Of a stretch of DNA of 64,000 bases, positions 55,823 to 64,000 are shown piece after piece. The DNA is from Calliopsis andreniformis. Taxonomy: Eukaryota; Arthropoda; Insecta; Hymenoptera; Andrenidae. The stretch covers positions 1,240,001 to 1,304,000 of the forward strand of contig NW_027480467.1 in NCBI RefSeq assembly GCF_051401765.1, written 5' to 3'. How positions within the stretch are numbered: position 1 is the first letter of the stretch; every line of letters starts with the position of its first letter. The position numbers and the translations under genes were made by a program. The notes beneath the pieces were generated by a model. It made no database searches, was not told the origin of the DNA, and saw nothing but the letters and a program-made list of their open reading frames with translations.

Positions 55823-58111
55823 TTCAATCCTCAATCCTCAATCCTCAATCCTCAATCCTCAATTCTCAATACTCAATCCTGAATCCTCAGTCCTCAAACC
55901 TCAAATCTCAATCTTCAATCCTCAATACTCAATCTTCAATCCTCCGTCCTCAATCCTCAATCATCAACCCTCAATCCTCAATCGTCAGGCTTCAATCCTC
56001 AATACTCAATCTTCAATCCTCAATCCTCAATCCTCAATCCTCAATCCTCATCCTTCAGTCCTCAATACCCAATCCTCAATCTTCAATCCTCAATCCTCAA
56101 TCCTCATTCGCAATGCTCAATCCTCAGTCCTCAGTTCTCAAACCTCAACCCTCAACCATCATCCCTCATCCTCAATCCTCAATACTCAATCCTCAATCCT
56201 CAATCTTCAATCCTCAATATTCAATCTTCAATAATCAATCCTCAATTCTCAATCCTCAATACTCATTCCTCAATCGTCGATCCTCATTCCCCAATCCTCA
56301 ATCTTCAATCCTCAATCCTCAATCCTCAATCCTCAATCCTCAATCTTCAATCCTCAATCCTCAATCCTCAATCGTCAATCCTCATTCTTCAATCCTAAAT
56401 ACGCAATCCTCAATCTTCAATCCTCAATCCTCAATCCTCAATCCTCAGACCTCAATCCTCAATCTTCAATCCTCAATACTCAATCTTCAATCCTCAATCC
56501 TCAATCCTCAATCCTCAGTCCTCATTCTTCAATCCTCATCACCCAATCCTCAATCTTCAATCCTCAATCCTCAATCCTCAATTCTCAATCCTCAATCCTC
56601 AATCCTCAGACCTCAAACATCAATACTCAACCCTCAGTCCTCGTCCTCAATCCGCAACCCTCAATCCTCAATCCTCATTCTACAATCCTCAATACCCAAT
56701 CCTCAATCCTCAATCCTCAATCCTCAATCCTCAATTCTCAATCCTCAATCCTCAGTCCTCAGTCCTCAAACCTCAATCCTCAACCCTCAGCCCTCATTCT
56801 CAATCCTCAATCCTCAATTCTCAGTCCTCAGCACTCAAACCTCAATCCTCAATCCTCAATACTCAACACTCAATCCTCAATCCTCAATCTTCAATCCTCA
56901 ATACTCAATATTCAATCCTCGATCCTCAATTCTCAATCCTCAATCTTCAATCCTCAATCCTCAACCCTCAATCCTCAATCCTCATTCTTCAATCCTCAAT
57001 ACCCAATCCTCAATCTTCAATCCTCAATACTCAATCCTCAATTCTCAATGCTCAATCCTCAGTCCTCAGTTCTCAAACCTCAACCCTCAACCATCAGCCC
57101 TCATCCTCAATCCTCAATACTCAATCCTCAATCCTCAATCTTCAATCCTCAATACTCAATCTTCAATAATCAATCCTCAATTCTCAATCCTCAATACTCA
57201 ATACTCAATCGTCGATACTCAATCCCCTATCCTCAATCTTCAATCCTCAATCCTCAATCCTCAATTCTCAATCCTCAATCCTCAGTCCTCAGTCCTCAAA
57301 CCTCAATCCTCAAACCTCAGCCCTCATTCTCAATCCTCAATCCGCAATTCTCAGTCCTCAGCACTCAAACCTCAATCCTCAACCATCAGACCTCATCCTC
57401 AGTCCTCAATTATCAATCCACAATCCTCAATCTTCAATCCTCAATACTCAATCTTCTATCCTCAATCCTCAGTCCTCTAACCTCAATTCTGAATCCTCAG
57501 TGCTCTATCTTCAATCCTCAACCTTCAGTCCTCAATACTCAACTATCAGTCCTCAATTCTCAATACTCAATCCTCAATCCTCAATCTCCAATCTTAAATC
57601 CTCAATCCTCAATCCTCAATCCTCAATCCTCATTCTACAATCCACAATACCCAATCCTCAATCTTCAATGCTCAATCCTCAATCCTCAATTCTCAATCCT
57701 CAATCCTCAGTCCTCAGTCCTCAAACCTCAATCCTCAACCCTCAGCCCTCATTCTCAATCCTCAATCCTCAATTCTCAGTCCTCAGCCCTCAAACCTCAA
57801 TCCTCAATCCTCAATTCCCAACACTCAATCCTCAATCCTCAATCCTCAATCCTCAATGTTCAATCCGCAATACCCAATCCTCAATCTTCAAACCTCAATC
57901 CTCAATCGTCAATCCTCAATCCTCAATCCTCAATTCTCAATACTCAATCCTCAATCCTCAGTCCTCAAGCCTCAAATCTCAATCTTCAATCCTCAATCCT
58001 CAATCCTCAATCCTCAATCCTCAATTATCGATCCTCAATCCTCAATCCTCAATCCTCACAACTCAAGCCTGAATCCTCAATCCTGAATCCTCAACCTTCA
58101 GAACTCAGTCC

Positions 58112-58258
58112 TCAACAATCAGTTGTCAATTCTCAATTATCAATATAATATAATCAATTCACAGTTTTCAATACTCAATACTCAATCTGCAATCTTCAAA
58201 TCTCTATCCACAAACATCAATTCTCATCATTCAACCCTCAACACTCAGTCCCCAATCC
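58112..58258 (+). repeat. Island B6
   Basis: B-type, 5,112 bases after B5 and 601 before A12. Confidence 0.85.
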
Positions 58259-58712
58259 TCAATCTTCAACACTGAATCCTCAATCCTCAATCCTCAATCC
58301 TCAATCTTCAATCCTCAATACTCAATCTTCAATCCTCCATCCTCAATCCTTAATCCTCGATCCTCAATCCTCAATCGTCAGGCTGCAATCCTCAACACTC
58401 AATCTTCAACCCTCAATCCTCAATCCTCATTCCTCAATCCTCATTCTTCAATCCTCATTCTTCAATCCTCAATACCCAATCCTCAATCTTCAATCTTCAA
58501 TCCTCAATCCTCAATTCTCAATCGTCAATCCTCAGTCCTCAGTCCTCAAACTTCAATCGTCAAACCTCAGCCCTCATCCTCAATCCTCAATCCTCAATCT
58601 TCAATCCTCAATCCTCAATCCTCATGCCTCAACCCTCAATCCTCAATCCTCTGTCATCAAACCTCAATCCTGAATCCTCAATCCTGAATCCTCAATCTTC
58701 AGACCTCAGACC

Positions 58713-58859
58713 TGAACAATCAGATGTCAGTCCTCAATCGTCAATAGAATATTATCAATTCACAGTTTTCAATACTCAATACTCAATCTGCAATCTTCAA
58801 ATTTCTATCCACAAACATAAATTCTCATCACTCGAATCTCAACACTCACTCCCCAATCC
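58713..58859 (+). repeat. Island A12
   Basis: A-type, 5,112 bases after A11, with the private unit TAAATTC for TCAATTC near 58819. Confidence 0.85.
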
Positions 58860-59879
58860 TCAATCTTCAATCCTGAATCGTCATTCCTCAATCCTCAATC
58901 CTCAATCTTCAATCATCTATACGAAATCCTCAATCCTCAATCCTCAATCCTCAATACTCAATCCTCAATTTTCAATCCTCAATACTCAATCTTCAATCCT
59001 CAATCCTCAATCCTCAATCCTCAATCCTCAATCCTCACTCTACAATCCTCAATACCCAATCCTCAATCTTCAATTCTCAATCCTCAATCCTCAATTCTCA
59101 ATCCTCAATCCTCAGTCCTCAGTCCTCAAACCTCAATCCTCAACCCTCAGCCCTCATCCTCAATCCTCAATCCTCAATCCTGAATCCTCAATCCTCAATC
59201 CTCAGTCCTCAATCCTCAATCCTCGATCTTCAATCCTCAGTCCCCAATCCTCAATCTTCAATCCTCAATCCTCAGTCCTCGATCCTCAGTCCTCAATCAT
59301 CAATCCTCAATCCTCAATGTTCAATACGCAATACCCAATCCTCAATCTTCAATCCTCAATACTGAATCCTCAATCCTCAGTCCTCAATCCTCAATCCTCA
59401 GTCCTCAAACCTTAATCCTGAATCCTCAATCCCCAATCTTCAATCCTCAATACTCAGTCTTCAATCCTCAATCCTCAATCCTCAATCCTCAATCCTCAAT
59501 CCTGATTCTTCAACCCTCAATACCCAGTCCTCAATCATCAATCCTCAATCCTCAATCCTCAATTCTCAATCCTCAAATCTCAATCCTCAGACCTCAGACA
59601 TCAATACTCAACCCTCAGTCTTCGTCCTCAATCCACAACAATCAATCCTCAATCCTCAATCTTCAATCATCAATATTCAATCTTCAGTCCTCAATCCTCA
59701 ATCCTCAGTCCTCAATCCTCAATCCTCAATGTTCAATCCGCAATACCCAATCCTCTATCTTCAATCCTCAATCCTCTATCCTCAATCCTCAATTATCGAT
59801 CCTCAATCCTCAATCCTCAATCCTCAAAACTCAAACCTGAATCCTCAATCCTGAATCCTCAACCTTCAGAGCTCAGTCC

Positions 59880-60026
59880 TCAACAATCAGTTGTCAATTC
59901 TCAATTATCAATAGAATATAATCAATACACAGTTTTCAATACTCAATACTCAATCTGCAATCTTCAAATCTCTATCCACAAACATCAATTCTCATCATTC
60001 AACCCTTAACACTCAGTCCCCAATCC
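59880..60026 (+). repeat. Island B7
   Basis: B-type with TCAATAG as in B4, a private TCAATAC before ACAGTTT, and TTAACAC near its end. No A island follows; only the far half of an A flank is found near 60286-60380. Confidence 0.82.
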
Positions 60027-60927
60027 TCAATCTTCAACACTCAATCCTCAATCCTCAATCCTCAATCCTCAATCTTCAATCCTCAATACTCAATCTTCAA
60101 TTCTCCATCCTCAATCCTTAATCCTCAATCCCCAATCCTCAATCGTCTGGCTTCAATCCTCAATACTCAATCTTCAACCCTCAATCCTCAATCCTCATTC
60201 CTCAATCCTCATTCTTCAATCCTCATTCTTCAATCCTCAATACCCAATCCTCAATCTTCAATCTTCAATCCTCAATCCTCAATTCTCAAACCTCAACACT
60301 CAGTCCCCAATCCTCAATCTTCAATCCTCAATCCTCAATTCTCAATCCTCAATCCTCAATCCTCAATCATCTATACTCAATCCTCAATCCTCAATCCTCA
60401 ATCCTCAATACTCAATCCTCAATTTTCAATCCTCAATACTCAATCTTCTATCCTCAATCCTCAATCCTCAATCCTCAATCCTCAATCCTCATTCTACAAT
60501 CCTCAATACCCAATCCTCAATCTTCAATCCTCAATCCTCAATCCTCTATTCTCAATCCTCAATCCTCACTACTCAGTCCTCAAACCTCAATCCTCAATAC
60601 TCAATCTTCAATCCTCAATCCTCAATCCTCAATCCTCAATCATCAATCCTCAATCCTCAACCTTCAATCATCAATACTCAGTCTTCAATCCTCAATCCTC
60701 AATCCTCAATCCTCAATCCTCATTCTTCAATCCTCAATACACAATCCTCAATCTTCAATCCTCAATCCTCAATCCTCAATTCTCAATCCTTAATCCTCAA
60801 TCCTCAGACCTTAAACATCAATACTCAACCCTCAGTCCTCGTCCTCAATCCACAACAATCAATCCTCAATCCTCAATCTTCAATCATCAATATTCAATCT
60901 TCAATGCTCAATCCTCAATCCTCAATA

Positions 60928-61000
60928 CTCAACTATCAATTCTCAATTCTCAGTAATCAATAGAATATCCTGAATTCTCAGGATTCAATACTCAACCCTA
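60928..61000 (+). repeat. Relic island with a short palindrome
   Basis: It contains TCAATAG AATATCC TGAATTC TCAGGAT TCAATAC, in heptad phase and similar to the island core up to TCAATAG. ATCCTGA (60967-60973) and TCAGGAT (60978-60984) are perfect inverted repeats around ATTC. A decayed third type of island is the simplest reading. Confidence 0.55.
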
Positions 61001-61589
61001 AACCCTCAACCATCAGCCCTCATCCTCAATCCTCAATCCTCAATCCTCAATCCTCAATTTTCAATCCTCAATACCCATTCCTCAATCTTCAATCCTCAAT
61101 TCTCAATCCTCAATACTCAATACTCAATCCTCAATACTCAATGCTCAATCGTCGATACTCAATCCCCAATCCTCAATCTTCAATCCTCAATCCTCAATCC
61201 TCAATCTTCAATCCTCAATACTCAATCTTCAATCCTCAATCCTCAATCCTCAACCCTCAATCATCAATCCTCAATCCTCAACCTTCAATCATCAATACTC
61301 AGTCTTCAATCCTCAATCCTCAATCCTCAATCCTCAATCCTCATTCTTCAATCATCAATACACAATCCTCAACCTTCTATCCTCAATCCTCAATCCTCAA
61401 TTCTCAACCCTTAATCCTCAATCCTCAGACCATAAACATCAATACTCAACTCTCAGTCCTCGTCCTCAATCCACGTCAATCAATCCTCAATCCTCAATCT
61501 TCAATCATCAACATTCGATCTTCAGTCCTCAACCCTCAATCCTCAATCCTCAATCCTCAATCCTCAATGTTCAATCCGCAATACCGAAT

Positions 61590-62120
61590 CCTCAATCTTC
61601 AATCCTCAATCCTCAATCCTCAATCCTCAATCCTCAATACTCAGTCCTCAATCCTCAGTCCTCAAACCCCAAAACTCGATCTTCAATCCTCAATACTCAA
61701 TCTTCAATCCTCCGTCCTCAATCCTCAATCCTCAATCCTCAATCCTCAATCCTCAATCGTCAGGCTTCAATCCTCAATACTCAATCTTCAATCCTCAATC
61801 CTCAATCCTCAATCCTCAATCCTCATCCTTCAATCCTCAATACCCAATCCTCAATCTTCAATCCTCAATCCTCAATCCTCAATTCTCAATGCTCAATCCT
61901 CAGTCCTCAGTTCTCAAACCTCAATCCTCAACCATCATCCCTCATCCTCAATCCTGAATACTCAATTCTCAATCCTCAATCCTCAATCTTCAATCCTCAA
62001 TACTCAATCTTCAATAATCAATCCTCAATTCTCAATCCTCAATACTCAATCCTCAATCGTCGATCCTCAATCCCCAATCCTCAATCTTCAATCCTCAATC
62101 CTCAATCCTCAATCCTCAAT
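61590..62120 (+). repeat. 531-base tandem duplication, copy 1
   Basis: The rare string TCAAACC CCAAAAC TCGATCT occurs at 61664 and 62195. The period of 531 equals 75 heptads plus one hexamer (TCATCC in the cassette at 61889). Confidence 0.82.
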
Positions 62121-62721
62121 CCTCAATCTTCAATCCTCAATCCTCAATCCTCAATCCTCAATCCTCAATACTCAGTCCTCAATCCTCAGTCCTCAAACCC
62201 CAAAACTCGATCTTCAATCCTCAATACTCAATCTTCAATCCTCCGTCCTCAATCCTCAATCCTCAATCCTCAATCCTCAATCCTCAATCGTCAGGCTTCA
62301 ATCCTCAATACTCAATCTTCAATCCTCAATCCTCAATCCTCAATCCTCAATCCTCAATCGTCAGGCTTCAATCCTCAATACTCAATCTTCAATCCTCAAT
62401 CCTCAATCCTCAATCCTCAATCCTCATCCTTCAATCCTCAATACCCAATCCTCAATCTTCAATCCTCAATCCTCAATCCTCAATTCTCAATGCTCAATCC
62501 TCAGTCCTCAGTTCTCAAACCTCAATCCTCAACCATCATCCCTCATCCTCAATCCTGAATACTCAATTCTCAATCCTCAATCCTCAATCTTCAATCCTCA
62601 ATACTCAATCTTCAATAATCAATCCTCAATTCTCAATCCTCAATACACAATCCTCAATCGTCGATCCTCAATCCCCAATCCTCAATCTTCAATCCTCAAT
62701 CCTCAATCCTCAATCCTCAAT
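62121..62721 (+). repeat. 531-base tandem duplication, copy 2, with a 70-base gain
   Basis: Second copy, 601 bases long because ten extra heptads were gained inside it (62288-62427). As a result the cassettes at 61889 and 62490 are 601 apart. Confidence 0.8.
62288..62427 (+). repeat. Two tandem 70-base units
   Basis: The string starting TCGTCAGGCT, followed by nine further heptads, occurs at 62288 and immediately again at 62358. The 531-base sister copy has it once (near 61757). This is the smallest clear local duplication in the window and shows growth by ten whole heptads. Confidence 0.85.
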
Positions 62722-63290
62722 CCTCAATCTTCAATCCTCAATACTCAATCTTCAATCCTCAATCCTGAATCCTCAATCCTCAATCCTCAATCCTCAATCC
62801 TCAACCATCAATCATCAATACTCAGTCTTCAATCCTCAATCCTCAATCCTCAATCCTCAATCCTCATTCTTCAATCCTCAATACGCAATCCTCAATCTTC
62901 AATCCTCAATCCTCAATACTCAATTCTCACTCCTTAGTCCTCAATCCTCAGACCTTAGACATCAAAACTCAACCCTCAGTCCTCGTCCTCAATCCACAAC
63001 AATCAATCCTCAATCCTCAATCTTCAATCATCAATATTCAATCTTCAGTCCTCAATCCTCAATCCTCAATCCTCAATCCTCAATCCTCAATGTTCAATCC
63101 GCAATACCCAATCCTCAATCTTCAATCCACAATCCTCAACCCTCAATCCTCAATCCTCAATACTCAATCCTCAATCCTCAGTCCTCAATCCTCAAAACTC
63201 AATCTTCAATCCTCAATACTCAATCTTCAATCCTCCGTCCTCAATCCGCAATCCTCAATCCTCAATCCTCTATCGTCAGGCTCCAATCCT

Positions 63291-63960
63291 CAGTCCTCAA
63301 ACCTCAATTCTGAATCCTCAATACTCAATCTTCAATCCTCAACCTTCAGTCCTCAATACTCAACTGTCAGTCCTCAATCCTCAATACTCAATCCTCAATC
63401 CTCAATCTTCATTCCTCAATACCTAATCTTCAATCCTCAATCCTCAATCCTCAATCCTCAATCCTCAATGCTCAATCCTCAATCCTCAATCCACAACCCT
63501 CAATCTTCCATCCTCAATACTCAATCTGCAATCCTCGATCCTCAATCCTCAACCCTCAATCCTCATTCTTCAATCCTCAATACCCAATCCTCAATCTTCA
63601 ATCCTCAGTCCACAATCCTCAGCCCTCAATCCTCAGTCTTCGATCCTCAACACCCAATCCTCAATCTTCAATCCTCAATCCTCAATCCTCAGACCTCAAT
63701 CTTCAATCTTCAATCCTCAATACTCAACCTTCTATCCTCAATCCTCAATCCTCAATCCTCAATCCTCATTCTTCAATCCGCAACACCCAATACTCAATCT
63801 TCAATCCTCAATCCTCAATCCTCAATTCTCAATCCTCAATACTCAATCATCAATCCTCAGACCTCAAACATCAATACTCAACCCTCAGTCCTCGTCCTCA
63901 ATCCACAGCCCTCAATACTCGATCCTCAATCTTCAATCATCAATATTCAATCTTCACTCC
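63291..63960 (+). repeat. Diverged segment shared with 37550-38050, copy 2
   Basis: Partner of the segment at 37550, with 161 bases (23 heptads) more between its left and right landmarks. The copies also differ by several substitutions, more than between the large blocks, so this pair is older. Confidence 0.75.
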
Positions 63961-64000
63961 TCAATCCTCAATCCTCAATACTCAATCCTCAATCCTCAAT

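Larger units (their letters stand above)
56378..59549 (+). repeat. 3.2-kb segment, copy 2 of the 5,112-offset pair
   Basis: Second copy with islands B6 and A12. It leaves homology near 59549, after TCAATCA TCAATCC, within a few units of the place where copy 1 meets the 54425 junction. The left part also matches 28061-29785. Confidence 0.86.
1..64000 (+). repeat. Heptanucleotide satellite array, consensus TCAATCC
   Basis: The whole window parses into units of seven bases, consensus TCAATCC, all in one orientation. Common variants change one or two positions: TCAATCT, TCAATAC, CCAATCC, TCAGTCC, TCAAACC, TCAACCC, TCATTCT, TGAATCC, TTAATCC, TCGATCC and TCAGGCT. Six-base units (TCATCC, TCATTC, TCGTCC) recur at fixed places and shift the phase by one base. 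The + strand is very poor in G, so the minus strand carries GG about every seven bases. No non-repeat sequence is present at either edge, so the array extends past the window on both sides. Function is not visible. A non-coding satellite is the simplest reading. Confidence 0.98.
59550..64000 (+). repeat. Terminal mosaic region
   Basis: It carries island B7, half an A-type flank near 60286-60380 (TCAATCATCTATAC without the island before it), a relic island with a palindrome near 60928-61000, a 531-base duplication, and the diverged segment shared with 37550. Large near-identical blocks are absent here, so this part seems older or less recently rearranged. No gene is seen. Confidence 0.7.

Noticed and set aside
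60967..60984. Palindrome as a transcription terminator or hairpin RNA
   Set aside because: Seven-base stem without a following T run, in an array with no gene to terminate.
1..64000. Repeat-rich surface or cell-wall protein gene
   Set aside because: No signal peptide, anchor, unique amino- or carboxy-terminal domain or frame continuity. Six-base units and stop variants break every frame.
1..64000. CRISPR array
   Set aside because: Repeats are contiguous seven-base units without unique spacers.
1..64000. Telomere
   Set aside because: GGATTGA does not match any telomeric unit I know (TTAGGG, TTTAGGG, TTAGG, TTCAGG types). Variant order and long blocks are unlike telomerase products.
1..64000. 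Cyanobacterial short tandem heptamer repeats as proof of a cyanobacterial host
   Set aside because: Those repeats are also seven-base, but I know them only as short intergenic runs. Unit size alone does not identify the organism.

Overview
All 64,000 bases are one uninterrupted tandem array of a seven-base unit, consensus TCAATCC on the + strand (GGATTGA on the minus strand), about 9,100 units. I found no stretch of ordinary sequence in it: no gene, tRNA, rRNA, insertion sequence, CRISPR array, promoter or terminator that I can support. The + strand is almost free of G (typically 0 to 4 per 60-base line), and unit orientation never flips.

The array has long open reading frames on the + strand only. 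This follows from arithmetic. Seven is not a multiple of three, so all three + frames read the same seven-codon cycle (Ser-Ile-Leu-Asn-Pro-Gln-Ser), which has no stop. All three minus frames meet TGA once per 21 bases. Frames begin where a variant unit creates ATG and end where one creates TGA, TAA or TAG. I therefore annotate no CDS.

The information lies in how variant units are ordered. Variants such as TCAATCT, TCAATAC, CCAATCC, TCAGTCC, TCAAACC, TGAATCC and the six-base units TCATCC, TCATTC and TCGTCC occur in fixed strings that recur, giving a nested higher-order structure. Main blocks: a 2,514-base unit (1-2514, then twice in tandem at 17934-22961); a roughly 7.9-kb tandem pair (3480-11373 and 11374 to about 19040); an 1,806-base pair (29285-32896); an 1,105-base pair (32945-35154); a 5,635-base pair (40203 to about 51205); and interleaved pairs offset by 4,652 and 5,112 bases (49773-59549). 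Smaller tandem duplications of 70, 230, 244 and 531 bases are also present. Copies differ by only a few visible substitutions or 7-base steps, so either exchange is recent or the assembly has repeated some sequence.

Nineteen 147-base islands (21 heptads each) in two related types, A and B, are the most diverged and AT-rich parts. They stay in heptad phase without length change. Neighbouring islands are 601 bases apart in five of the eight neighbouring pairs I compared, which suggests an older unit of about 601 bases.

Organism: the sequence gives no direct clue. A megascale satellite of this kind fits eukaryotic heterochromatin or another non-coding satellite best. Heptanucleotide repeats exist in some bacteria (the short tandem repeats of filamentous cyanobacteria), but to my knowledge as short runs. 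This is inference.
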